Positions 25,975 through 33,808 of a stretch of 64,000 nt of DNA are shown piece after piece. A program made the position numbers and the translations under genes. The stretch spans positions 1 through 64,000 of the forward strand of contig NZ_LSYT01000004.1 in NCBI RefSeq assembly GCF_001602525.1, read 5' to 3'. Source of the DNA: Flavobacterium chilense. Lineage in GTDB: Bacteria > Bacteroidota > Bacteroidia > Flavobacteriales > Flavobacteriaceae. The notes beneath the pieces are model-generated. The model saw only the letters and a program-made list of their open reading frames with translations, did not search any database and had not been told where the DNA came from. Each line of letters begins with the position of its first letter. The first letter of the stretch is position 1.

Positions 25975-27255
25975 TTAGTCTTCAGAAACAATATCAGATT
26001 CTTTATCATCTTCCCATTTTCCAACAACAGATGTTGCCAGAGCATTTCCAAGTACGTTTGTCGCACTTCTGAACATATCGCAAAAGTGGTCAATTGGCAG
26101 GATTAACGCAATTCCTTCTACCGGAATTTTAAACATTCCACAAGTAGCCGCCACGACAACTAAACTTGCTCTTGGCACACCTGCAATACCCTTACTGGTC
26201 AGCATTAAAACTAAAAGCATGACCATTTGCGTTCCTAAATCTAAATGTACTCCATAAAACTGAGCGATAAAGATACTTGCAAAAGTCATGTACATCATAC
26301 TTCCGTCCAGATTAAACGAATATCCAAGCGGCAACATAAAAGATACAATCTTGTCTTTTACACCAAAATCCTCTAATTCTTCAGTTAATTTTGGAAAAAC
26401 AGCCTCACTGCTCGTTGTTCCAAAAGCAATTGCCAATGGCCCAACAATACGTCTTAATAGCTCAGTCATTCTTCCTTTCAGGAAAATATAACCAACTAAT
26501 ATCAATACAAACCACAAAGTACTAATTCCCACTAAAAACGATCCGAAGAATTTAAAATACGTAATAATCAATTCCTCTGCATCTCTAATAGCAAATACTC
26601 CTGCAATAGCTCCAAAAACTCCTATTGGAGCAAAGTTCATTACATAGTTTACCATTTTTAAAACAATGTGTGATACTTTATCTAAGGCATTTATTACCGG
26701 TTTTACTGTACTTCCTAATGAAGCGGCCGCTAAACCAAAAAAGATCGAGAATATTACAATTTGTAAAATTTCATTGGTTGCCATGGCTTCAAAAATACTT
26801 TTAGGAACAATGTGTTCAATAAAGTTTTCAAAAGACAGAGTCGTTGTTTTTGCTGTTACTTCAGTTGCTGCGCTCATATCAACATGATCCAGCTTTAAAC
26901 CTACACCCGGCTCTAAAACATTTACATAAAACAATCCAATTAGCAACGATATAAACGAAGCTGTAAAAAACCAACCCAACGCTTTTCCACCTACTCTTCC
27001 TACGGTTTTTATATCTCCTAACTTAGCAATTCCAACTACCAGAGTAGTAAATACCAAAGGAGAGATAATCATTTGCACCAATCGGATAAAAACAGTCGCC
27101 AGCATTTTAATTTTAGTACTGAACGATTGTGCTGCTTCAGGCGAAATCGAGTTGTGCAATATAATTCCTAAAGTTGCACCAAGAACCATTGCAATTATAA
27201 TTTGCCCTGTTAATCCTGAAAGAAATGATTTTTTTTTAGTTTCTGTAACTTGCAT
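25975..27255 (-). CDS. Dicarboxylate/amino acid:cation symporter (DAACS family)
   Basis: Inner-membrane symporter of 426 aa, importing glutamate, aspartate or C4-dicarboxylates with Na+ or H+. Features are RLVQMIISPLVFTTLVVGI, FGTTSSEAVFPKL (the serine-rich hairpin), GYSFNLDGSMMYMTFASIFI (cation-binding helix), SKGIAGVPRASLVV (second hairpin) and DHFCDMFRSATNVLGNALAT with the Asp and Arg/Thr that contact substrate. The Arg in DMFRSATNV resembles the position that in this family distinguishes acidic substrates. Dicarboxylate versus glutamate cannot be settled. Monocistronic; follows aroC in direction with a 52-bp gap and could be cotranscribed. Confidence 0.9.
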   Translation of the reverse strand: MQVTETKKKSFLSGLTGQIIIAMVLGATLGIILHNSISPEAAQSFSTKIKMLATVFIRLVQMIISPLVFTTLVVGIAKLGDIKTVGRVGGKALGWFFTASFISLLIGLFYVNVLEPGVGLKLDHVDMSAATEVTAKTTTLSFENFIEHIVPKSIFEAMATNEILQIVIFSIFFGLAAASLGSTVKPVINALDKVSHIVLKMVNYVMNFAPIGVFGAIAGVFAIRDAEELIITYFKFFGSFLVGISTLWFVLILVGYIFLKGRMTELLRRIVGPLAIAFGTTSSEAVFPKLTEELEDFGVKDKIVSFMLPLGYSFNLDGSMMYMTFASIFIAQFYGVHLDLGTQMVMLLVLMLTSKGIAGVPRASLVVVAATCGMFKIPVEGIALILPIDHFCDMFRSATNVLGNALATSVVGKWEDDKESDIVSED

Positions 27256-27307
27256 TAATTTGTTTTTTTAGATTAAAATATTAAGACCCTCACTGCCTTA
27301 ACTTTAA

Positions 27308-28366
27308 TTAATATGTCTTGTTGATTAAATAAAAATCAGCCAAAACAATTGCAGCCATTGCCTCAACAATTGGCACTGCACGAGGTACTACACACGGATC
27401 ATGACGGCCTTTACCGGTCATAGGTGTAATATTTCCTTTATTATCAAGAGAATCCTGTGTTTGCATGATTGTCGCAACAGGTTTAAAAGCAACTCTGAAA
27501 TAAATATCCATTCCGTTACTTATTCCTCCCTGAATTCCTCCTGAAAGATTTGTTTTCGTTGTTCCGTCAGGATTGTATAAATCGTTATGTTCACTTCCTT
27601 TCATTTCAGAACCGGAGAAACCGCTTCCGTATTCAAAACCTTTTACCGCATTTATAGAAAGCATTGCTTTTCCTAATTCAGCATGTAATTTGTCAAAAAC
27701 AGGTTCACCTAAACCAACCGGAACATTTTGAATAACACACGAAACAACGCCACCAACAGTATCTCCCTGTTTGCGGATATCACGAATATATTCTTCCATA
27801 ATTACTGCCGATTTTTCATCAGGACAACGAACAGGGTTACTTTCTATTTTCGAAAAATCCAAATCCTGATAAGGTGTATCTAAATGAATTGGCCCAACCG
27901 AAGAAACATATGCATTAATTTTAATTTCAGGCAACATTTGCTTTGCAATTGCACCGGCTACTACCCTGCTTGCTGTTTCTCTGGCAGAACTTCTTCCGCC
28001 TCCGCGATAATCACGAAAACCATATTTCTGATCATACACATAATCTGCATGACTAGGTCTGTAATTGTCTTTTATATGTGAATAATCATCTGATTTCTGA
28101 TTGGTATTCGGAATGATAAACCCGATAGGGGTTCCTGTAGTTTTACCTTCAAATATTCCGGATAAAAACTGAACTGCATCCGGTTCTTTACGTTGCGTTA
28201 CAATTGCTGATTGTCCTGGTTTTCTTCGGGACATTTCCACTTCAATTGCTTCCAGATCAAGTTCGATTCCTGATGGACAACCATCTATAATTCCGCCTAA
28301 AGCCTCACCATGAGATTCTCCAAATGTTGTAACTTTATATAGGGTGCCGTAGCTATTTCCTGCCAT
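27308..28366 (-). CDS. aroC: Chorismate synthase
   Basis: Last common step of aromatic amino acid synthesis: FMN-dependent conversion of 5-enolpyruvylshikimate 3-phosphate to chorismate. The 352-residue sequence contains the three signatures: [18 protein letters not shown], the [20 protein letters not shown] loop and [18 protein letters not shown]. Length is normal. A TACATTTG -7 element lies 17 bp upstream of the ATG (28390-28383 on the minus strand). No other aro gene is in the window. Confidence 0.97.
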   Translation of the reverse strand: MAGNSYGTLYKVTTFGESHGEALGGIIDGCPSGIELDLEAIEVEMSRRKPGQSAIVTQRKEPDAVQFLSGIFEGKTTGTPIGFIIPNTNQKSDDYSHIKDNYRPSHADYVYDQKYGFRDYRGGGRSSARETASRVVAGAIAKQMLPEIKINAYVSSVGPIHLDTPYQDLDFSKIESNPVRCPDEKSAVIMEEYIRDIRKQGDTVGGVVSCVIQNVPVGLGEPVFDKLHAELGKAMLSINAVKGFEYGSGFSGSEMKGSEHNDLYNPDGTTKTNLSGGIQGGISNGMDIYFRVAFKPVATIMQTQDSLDNKGNITPMTGKGRHDPCVVPRAVPIVEAMAAIVLADFYLINKTY

Positions 28367-28382
28367 TGTAATTTGTTTTGAG

Positions 28383-28390
28383 CAAATGTA
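28383..28390 (-). promoter_or_regulatory. -7 promoter element of aroC
   Basis: TACATTTG on the minus strand matches TAnnTTTG, 17 bp from the aroC ATG. The rest of the 188-bp gap to the divergent phosphatase holds no recognisable gene. Confidence 0.4.
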
Positions 28391-28554
28391 AGTTTTATGA
28401 ATTAAATTAAAAAATTTAAAATTAGTATTGTTAAGTAAAGGTTGCGGTCATTAAAAATCATAATTTATTAAAATTGTACCCAAATTGATAACCTTTTGAT
28501 AAAACAAATCCCACGTAAGATTCTTTTATTTGTTAAACTTCAAAAAAAGAAAAA

Positions 28555-29379
28555 TTGAAAAAGAGAAATGTCGAATTGGTCATTCTTTCAGATGTCCATT
28601 TAGGAACTTACGGCAGTCACGCAAAAGAACTAAATAACTACCTGTCAAGCATTAAACCCAAAACACTTGTTTTAAACGGTGATATTATTGACGCCTGGCA
28701 ATTTAGAAAATCCTACTTTCCAAAATCGCATTTAAGAGTCATTCAAAGAATAATCGGAATGGCTTCTAAAGGCACAAAAGTGTATTATATCACTGGTAAT
28801 CACGATGAGATTCTGAGAAAGTTTAGTGATATGAACATGGGTAATTTTTCTTTGGTAGACAAATTAGTTCTGGAACTGGACGATAAAAGAGCATGGATTT
28901 TTCATGGAGATGTTTTTGATGCCTCAGTTCAGCATTCTAAATGGATCGCAAAACTGGGCGGATTAGGTTATGATTATTTAATCCTGACGAATCGTTTTGC
29001 AAACTGGTGCCTGGCAAAATTAGGCCGAGAACCTTATTCCTTTTCAAAAAAAATAAAAGCCAGCGTTAAAAAAGCTGTTAAATTTATATCTGATTTTGAA
29101 ACCACTGCTACAGATTTGGCTATCGAAAAAAAATACGATTATGTAATCTGCGGACATATTCACGAACCAAAAATCATTACTAAAGAGAACAAATACGGTT
29201 CTACCCTATATTTGAATTCCGGTGATTGGGTAGAGAATTTAACCGCATTGGAGTATCATAAAAAACGCTGGAAATTATACTCTTACGCTGAAAGCAATTT
29301 TACCGAAGAAGAAAATCTTTTTGAAATGGAAGATATTCTGAGCTCGCAATTAATCTCTTCCATCATTTTGAATAAATAA
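28555..29379 (+). CDS. UDP-2,3-diacylglucosamine diphosphatase-like metallophosphatase
   Basis: Calcineurin-type phosphoesterase of 274 aa, of the LpxH-like group that removes UMP from UDP-2,3-diacylglucosamine in lipid A synthesis. Metal motifs are SDVHLGTYG (about 12-20), NGDIIDAW (about 41-48), TGNHDE (about 80-85), a His in IFHGDVFD and CGHIHEPKI (about 198-206). The start is TTG at 28555; no in-frame ATG precedes the first metal motif. It is longer than enterobacterial LpxH (about 240 aa), as usual for the Bacteroidota branch. The exact lipid role is inferred by family. Confidence 0.82.
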   Translation: MKKRNVELVILSDVHLGTYGSHAKELNNYLSSIKPKTLVLNGDIIDAWQFRKSYFPKSHLRVIQRIIGMASKGTKVYYITGNHDEILRKFSDMNMGNFSLVDKLVLELDDKRAWIFHGDVFDASVQHSKWIAKLGGLGYDYLILTNRFANWCLAKLGREPYSFSKKIKASVKKAVKFISDFETTATDLAIEKKYDYVICGHIHEPKIITKENKYGSTLYLNSGDWVENLTALEYHKKRWKLYSYAESNFTEEENLFEMEDILSSQLISSIILNK

Positions 29380-29487
29380 AATACAACCACCTTAAACCCC
29401 ATTTTATAAGGCAAAACTCTACTTAAAATAAATTCCGGTTATTGATAAAATGTGAATTATATAACAATTTTCAAAAATAATATACGT

Positions 29488-29515
29488 TTGAAGATTGTAC
29501 GCAACATTACATTTG
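29488..29515 (+). promoter_or_regulatory. Promoter of the small beta-barrel gene
   Basis: TTG at 29488-29490, 17-nt spacer, TACATTTG at 29508-29515, 22 bp before the ATG at 29538. A second -7-like TACGTTTG lies at 29483-29490. Confidence 0.55.
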
Positions 29516-29537
29516 AAAAAAATTAATAACCCCTTTT

Positions 29538-30035
29538 ATGAAAAAAATCATTTTATCTGCCATCATGCTATTAGGATTAGCATTTACGGCACAATCTCAA
29601 GAAATTGCTAAAAATGCGCTTGGTATACGTTTAGGCGACAATAACGGTTTTGGTGGAGAAGTATCTTACCAAAGAGGATTAAATCAAAAAAACAGACTTG
29701 AATTTGATTTAGGATGGAGAAACAGCAGCAATATAGATGCCATAAAAGCAGTTGCACTTTATCAATGGGTTTGGAACATTGATGGTGGTTTTAACTGGTA
29801 TGCCGGTGTTGGTGGTGGTATCGCCGCATGGGATCACGATTATTATGCAAACAACAATAGATATAAGGATAGCGGAACTTATGTATTCGCAGCCGGAGAT
29901 ATCGGAATAGAATATGCTTTTAAAGAAGTGCCTATTACACTTTCATTAGATGCAAGACCAGAAATTGGTTCTGGATACTATGACGATGACAATTTTGGAT
30001 TTGACGTAGGTTTAGGAGTTAAATTCAGATTCTAA
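29538..30035 (+). CDS. Small outer membrane beta-barrel protein
   Basis: A 165-residue protein with signal peptide MKKIILSAIMLLGLAFTAQS, then alternating amphipathic strands (GIRLGDNNGFGGEVSYQRGL, RLEFDLGWRN, FNWYAGVGGGIAAWD, IGIEYAFKEVPITLSLDARP) and a C-terminal FGFDVGLGVKFRF ending in Phe, the usual barrel-insertion signal. Size fits an 8-stranded porin-like barrel. No cargo or ligand can be named. It has its own promoter and terminator. Confidence 0.85.
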   Translation: MKKIILSAIMLLGLAFTAQSQEIAKNALGIRLGDNNGFGGEVSYQRGLNQKNRLEFDLGWRNSSNIDAIKAVALYQWVWNIDGGFNWYAGVGGGIAAWDHDYYANNNRYKDSGTYVFAAGDIGIEYAFKEVPITLSLDARPEIGSGYYDDDNFGFDVGLGVKFRF

Positions 30036-30062
30036 GATTAAAGTAAAAAATAATTGTAAAAG

Positions 30063-30096
30063 AAATCCTGTCGTTGAAAAGCGACAGGATTTTTTT
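30063..30096 (+). terminator. Intrinsic terminator after the beta-barrel gene
   Basis: AAATCCTGTCG at 30063-30073 pairs with CGACAGGATTT at 30082-30092, followed by a T-run to 30096. Confidence 0.85.
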
Positions 30097-30124
30097 ATGA
30101 TTAAAATTGACAACTATTGTCACC

Positions 30125-30175
30125 CTGAGCGGAGTCGAAGGGCGTTTGCATTGCGAGGGCTTCGACTCCGCTCAG
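30125..30175. repeat. Inverted repeat with CGGAGTCGAAG arms
   Basis: CTGAGCGGAGTCGAAG at 30125-30140 and its exact complement at 30160-30175 enclose a 19-nt loop, with near-matching GTCA/TGAC flanks. Elements of this sequence recur in intergenic regions of flavobacteria, to my knowledge. Its G+C content contrasts with the surrounding DNA. Confidence 0.6.
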
Positions 30176-30183
30176 CCTGACAT

Positions 30184-30228
30184 CTGACTAATAACGAATG
30201 ACTAATAACTTTTCACTAATCACTAATT
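30184..30228. repeat. Degenerate ACTAAT tandem tract
   Basis: Repeats of GACTAATAAC (twice) and ACTAATCACTAATTAC fill the space up to the stop codon of the PrcB-like gene. The same word family, in the other orientation, forms the tract at 51521-51562. Confidence 0.45.
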
Positions 30229-30655
30229 ACTTAATAATAATTTCTTTTTTAGAATGCACCTTTACTACGGTATAAGGGTACGTAATAGCTTGTGTTACCA
30301 TAGCATCCGGAGCAGGATTATTTTCTTTAACCGTAATGATAATGTTTTTATCCGTTTCTTCTACTTTTTCGATTCCAATAGAATAACCTCCGGTATTTTT
30401 TTCTCCCATATTCAGGATCACATAATTCGAATTTCCAATATCATCATGTTTCATTTTATCCTTTAATAACGGATCGTTTTCTAACATTTTGATTTCGTTT
30501 GGTTCTGTGAGAATTTCAAAAAATTTAATATTTCCGCCACCATCAGATTGCTCTGTCAGCACTTCATACAAAACTTTCGATCCTGATTCTGTAGTTTTTT
30601 TTGCTCCACAGGAAATCAAAACCAAAACGATTAAAACCGAAATTACTTTTTTCAT
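30227..30655 (-). CDS. PrcB-domain lipoprotein
   Basis: A 142-residue lipoprotein with signal ending LVLISC (Cys16) and a domain resembling the C-terminal module of PrcB from the Treponema dentilisin complex: YVILNMGEKNTGGYSIGIEKVEE followed by NIIITVKENNPAPDAMVTQAITYPYTVVKV, the latter (here split) with the TGGY and P-x-D-x-V-TQ-x-x-xYP pattern. Such domains assist or bind proteases in some bacteria. No partner protease is adjacent. It ends inside a degenerate repeat tract and is 27 bp from the bshA stop upstream. Confidence 0.75.
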   Translation of the reverse strand: MKKVISVLIVLVLISCGAKKTTESGSKVLYEVLTEQSDGGGNIKFFEILTEPNEIKMLENDPLLKDKMKHDDIGNSNYVILNMGEKNTGGYSIGIEKVEETDKNIIITVKENNPAPDAMVTQAITYPYTVVKVHSKKEIIIK

Positions 30656-30682
30656 TTACGTTTATTTTAAAAATTAATCCCT

Positions 30683-31819
30683 TTATTCTTTATAATCATC
30701 GATTGCTTTTTGATACAAAGCTTCATATTTAGGCAGGATATTCTTTATATCAAATTTCTTCGCCACTTCAAGAGCATTCTTTTTAAACTCTTTCAGCGTT
30801 TCATCATCCTTCAAAATTTTAATTGCATTTGCAGCCATTTCATCCACATTTCCAACATTGCTCAAATAACCTGAAACGCCATCAAAATTAACTTCAGGCA
30901 AACCACCCGAATTACTAGAAATCACCGGAACCCCAAGAGCCATCGCTTCTAAAGCAGCTAAACCAAAGCTTTCCGTTTCTGAAGGAAGTAAAAACAAATC
31001 AGTCATGCATAAAATTTTATCAATCTCGTTACTGTTTCCAAAGAAAATTACTTTATCGTAAATTCCTAATTCCATGCACAGAACCTCGGCTTTTTCCTTT
31101 TCAGGACCATCACCTACCATCATCAATTTAGCTGGCATTTCTTTCTGAATATTATAGAAAATCTTAATAATATCCGGAATTCGTTTCACCTTTCTAAAGT
31201 TACTGATATGCGTCACAATACGCTCATTTTCTTTTGCCATCACATAACGATGACAAGGTGCATCTGGATCTTTTACCACTTTATCCAACTCGATAAAATT
31301 CGGAATCACCTTAATTTTATTCTTGATTTTGAATAATTTCAAGGTATCATCTTTCAAACTCTGGGAAACCGAAGTCACATAATCCGATTTGTTGATACTA
31401 AAAGTCACCGCAGGTTTATAAAAAGGATGATTTCCAACCAAAGTAATATCAGTACCGTGAAGCGTTGTAATCATTGGAAGATTGATTCCTTCATTCTTCA
31501 GCATTTGTTTTGCCATATAACCTGCATAAGCATGAGGAATAGCATAATGCACGTGTAAAACTTCAATCTTATATAATTTCACCATATCAACCAATTTGCT
31601 TGACAAAGCCAACTCATAAGGCTGATAATGAAATAATGGATACTCCGGAACATTTACTTCATGGTAATGAACATTCGGATTTAAAAGTGCCAACCTCACG
31701 GGCTGACTGTATGTTATAAAATGTATTTCGTGTCCTCTTCTGGCTAATTCGAGTCCTAACTCCGTGGCTACTACACCACTACCTCCAAAAGTAGGATAAC
31801 AAACAATTGCTATTTTCAT
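30683..31819 (-). CDS. bshA: N-acetyl-alpha-D-glucosaminyl L-malate synthase
   Basis: First enzyme of bacillithiol synthesis: a GT4-family glycosyltransferase joining UDP-GlcNAc to L-malate. The 378-aa sequence shows the BshA N-terminus CYPTFGGSGVVATELGLELA, LHVHYAIPHA, TTLHGTDITLVGNHPFYKP, the central HISNFRKVKR and the GT4 nucleotide-sugar motif PSETESFGLAALEAMALG with paired Glu. Length and motifs match BshA of Bacteroidota and Firmicutes. The cell therefore probably uses bacillithiol as a low-molecular-weight thiol. It is likely followed in the same transcript by the PrcB-domain lipoprotein gene. Confidence 0.94.
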   Translation of the reverse strand: MKIAIVCYPTFGGSGVVATELGLELARRGHEIHFITYSQPVRLALLNPNVHYHEVNVPEYPLFHYQPYELALSSKLVDMVKLYKIEVLHVHYAIPHAYAGYMAKQMLKNEGINLPMITTLHGTDITLVGNHPFYKPAVTFSINKSDYVTSVSQSLKDDTLKLFKIKNKIKVIPNFIELDKVVKDPDAPCHRYVMAKENERIVTHISNFRKVKRIPDIIKIFYNIQKEMPAKLMMVGDGPEKEKAEVLCMELGIYDKVIFFGNSNEIDKILCMTDLFLLPSETESFGLAALEAMALGVPVISSNSGGLPEVNFDGVSGYLSNVGNVDEMAANAIKILKDDETLKEFKKNALEVAKKFDIKNILPKYEALYQKAIDDYKE

Positions 31820-31940
31820 GGATTAAATTTAATTCTACGAAAATACTCAAAAATAGCGTTTAATTGAGGTTTTGAAGTGTTAGATTTTCGACAAAATTAG
31901 ATTAATTCTAGTTGATAAATATTTCCGGAAGCATGACAAT

Positions 31941-32031
31941 ATCCGCAAAAAAGACCAGTTGTCCCGCTGTCCGCTATATCTTTTTCTGTCTAAAAAAGCC
32001 AGAAAAAGGATGCCGCTTCCATCGGGGCTAG
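31941..32031 (-). repeat. Dispersed intergenic element, copy B (structured)
   Basis: Central stem CTTTTTCTG (31980-31988) with CAGAAAAAG (32000-32008) and an 11-nt loop, flanked by GTCCCGCTGTCCGCTATAT and ATGCCGCTTCCATCGGGGCT. It shares its plan with 16381-16468 but has a different stem sequence, so base-pairing rather than sequence is kept. It lies 5' of bshA on the same strand. From memory this is a frequent flavobacterial intergenic element; it may be a structured RNA. Confidence 0.6.
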
Positions 32032-32114
32032 ATTAGACGTTTTTATTTTCATAAGCGATTCGTAGCGGTAATTTTGACAAAATTTAAAACTTTGACAAAG
32101 TTATATCCCGCTAA

Positions 32115-32222
32115 GTTTTTCATTCCGAGGTACGAGGAATCTCCGCAAGAAACTCCGTAGCGTATATTACCAATCTTTGTAGAACTACTTCTGGAGATTC
32201 CTCGTACCTCGGAATGAAAAAC
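32115..32222. repeat. Perfect 30-bp inverted repeat
   Basis: The arm at 32115-32144 (GTTTTTCATTCCGAGGTACG then AGGAATCTCC) is the exact reverse complement of 32193-32222; the loop is 48 bp. It sits in the 498-bp gap (31820-32317) between bshA and the downstream end of the next gene, which otherwise contains only other repeats and no credible gene. Confidence 0.8.
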
Positions 32223-32228
32223 TTTGGC

Positions 32229-32254
32229 GAAACCTGAAACTTTAAACCTGAAAC
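32229..32254. repeat. AAACCTGAAAC repeat
   Basis: AAACCTGAAACTTTAAACCT followed by GAAAC: two copies of AAACCTGAAAC about 15 bp apart. The complementary words (GTTTCAAGTTTCAAAG, TTTCAGGTTT) appear at 40545-40570 after the RidA gene, so this is a dispersed degenerate family. Confidence 0.4.
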
Positions 32255-32317
32255 AATTAAAACAAAAAAAGGCACAAAATCTAAATTTCATGCCTTTTCT
32301 AATATTATAAATTTCTC

Positions 32318-32800
32318 TTAGAAAAATCTACTATGCCAGCTATCGGCAGCAGGAACTTCCCAGGATTCGTTAAATTCTTCGATATTGTTTACCAGATTAT
32401 TGAAAACAATTGTATTCTCAGAAACTGATTTATCTTTCACCATTTTCTTGAAATCAATCAATGGTTTGTGTGCAATATGTTCGCCCAGTTTAAAAGTAAC
32501 GTTCATTTTATCTAACAAATCAACATTGTACTTTTTCTCTAAACCCTGAATAAATTCTACAGAACTATCAATAGAACAGCCAGTCGCTGCCTGTACATCC
32601 TGATTTACAGCTAATATGATAAAACGATTGTATTTTAGTAAAAACGAAGCTTCAAGACTCGTTCCGTGTGCAGCCCATTGTTCTACAAAAGCTTTCAAAT
32701 CTGTTTCTATTTCAGAAAACTCTTCCTCAGAAAATTTTCTGTTCGATTGGTAAATCCAGACTCTTGATTCACCAGGTAAATTTTCAAAAGGTATATACAT
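32318..32800 (-). CDS. Conserved Bacteroidota protein of unknown function (often misnamed ABC transporter ATPase)
   Basis: A 160-residue soluble protein beginning MYIPFENLPGESRVWIYQSN. Homologues in Bacteroidota are frequently labelled ABC transporter ATPase, but there is no Walker A, Walker B or LSGGQ motif here, so that name is unsupported. Conserved-looking parts are WAAHGTSLEASF at about 43-54, FIILAVNQDVQAATGCSIDS (Cys in a signature-like segment) and the tail WEVPAADSWHSRFF. It is the last gene of a probable operon led by the MlaD or amidase gene, 85 bp after the CCG-domain protein. Function unknown. Confidence 0.8.
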   Translation of the reverse strand: MYIPFENLPGESRVWIYQSNRKFSEEEFSEIETDLKAFVEQWAAHGTSLEASFLLKYNRFIILAVNQDVQAATGCSIDSSVEFIQGLEKKYNVDLLDKMNVTFKLGEHIAHKPLIDFKKMVKDKSVSENTIVFNNLVNNIEEFNESWEVPAADSWHSRFF

Positions 32801-32885
32801 TTTTTTTTATTTTTTGTTTGTCTTGTTTCAAGTTAAAAGTTAAAAAACTTACAACCTAAGCACCTTATTATCTCAGCACCTCTTT

Positions 32886-33677
32886 TTAAAGATCTTGTGC
32901 ATTTGCTATCAACTCAGCGATATCCATTACTTTAACCTGTCCTTCTTTTTCCTGATGTTTGATACCATCTGTTAGCATCGTATTGCAGAACGGACAACCC
33001 GCTGCAATAATATCCGGTTTTACTTCCAGAGCATCTTCTGTACGCAATACGTTGACTTCTTTGTTTCCGGGTTCAGCATCTTTAAACATTTGTGCCCCAC
33101 CGGCTCCACAACATAATCCGTTTGCTTTTGAACGTTTCATTTCGACCAATTCAACATCCAGCTTCTGAATTAAATCTCTTGGCGCTTCGTATACTTTATT
33201 TGCCCTTCCTAAATAGCAAGGATCATGAAAAGTAATTTTCTTTCCTTTAAATTGTCCACCTTCAACAGTTAATCTTCCATCATCAATTAATGACTTTAAA
33301 AACTCTGTATGATGAATTACCTCATAATTACCTCCTAACTCAGGATATTCATTTTTTAGCGTATTAAAACAATGCGGACAAGCGGTAACGATTTTTTTTG
33401 CTTCATAAGCATTCAGAACCTCGATATTCATCATAGCCTGCATTTGAAACAAAAACTCATTTCCGGCACGTTTTGCAGGATCTCCGGTACAACTTTCTTC
33501 AGTACCCAGAACTGCAAAAGACACATTAGTACGATTTAAGATTCGTACAAATGCTTTTGTTATTTTTTTTGCTCTATCATCAAAACTTCCTGCACAACCC
33601 ACCCAAAATAAAACTTCTGGCTGAGTTCCCTGGGCTAGCATTTCAGCCATTGTTGGCACTACTAAACTTTCTGACAT
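32886..33677 (-). CDS. (Fe-S)-binding protein with CCG domains (heterodisulfide reductase B-like)
   Basis: Cytoplasmic protein of 263 aa with two cysteine-rich CCG-type regions: CPHCFNTLKNEYPE ... HDPCYLGR (about 105-150) and NGLCCGAGGAQMFKD (about 190-204) with C-PFCNTM later. Such modules bind a [4Fe-4S] or related cluster and pass electrons, as in HdrB, GlpC and LutA. It follows a membrane 4Fe-4S protein by 131 bp and almost certainly works with it as a membrane-bound oxidoreductase; the electron donor is not evident. Confidence 0.88.
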   Translation of the reverse strand: MSESLVVPTMAEMLAQGTQPEVLFWVGCAGSFDDRAKKITKAFVRILNRTNVSFAVLGTEESCTGDPAKRAGNEFLFQMQAMMNIEVLNAYEAKKIVTACPHCFNTLKNEYPELGGNYEVIHHTEFLKSLIDDGRLTVEGGQFKGKKITFHDPCYLGRANKVYEAPRDLIQKLDVELVEMKRSKANGLCCGAGGAQMFKDAEPGNKEVNVLRTEDALEVKPDIIAAGCPFCNTMLTDGIKHQEKEGQVKVMDIAELIANAQDL

Positions 33678-33687
33678 CTTATTCTTT

Positions 33688-33806
33688 TGTTAAATCGGTT
33701 AATCGTTTATTTGTTTAATCGCCCTTTAAGCGATGAACAAAAACTAAAACCGAAATTATTTTAAAATCGATTAAACGGTTAAACAATTAACCGATTAAAC
33801 AATAAA
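33688..33806. repeat. GTTTAATCGGTTAA-type repeats in an intercistronic gap
   Basis: Words such as TTAAATCGGTTAATCGTTTA and, in the opposite orientation, AAACAATTAACCGATTAAAC are repeated at both ends of the 131-bp gap between the two Fe-S genes, forming an imperfect inverted repeat. It is degenerate and A+T-rich. Confidence 0.45.
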
Positions 33807-33808
33807 TC

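Noticed and set aside
32049..32291. Minus-strand 80-codon frame in the repeat hotspot
   Set aside because: It consists of the 30-bp inverted repeat and AAACCTGAAAC repeats translated by chance.
32318..32800. ABC transporter ATPase
   Set aside because: No Walker A, Walker B or signature motif; the name used for homologues is not supported by this sequence.
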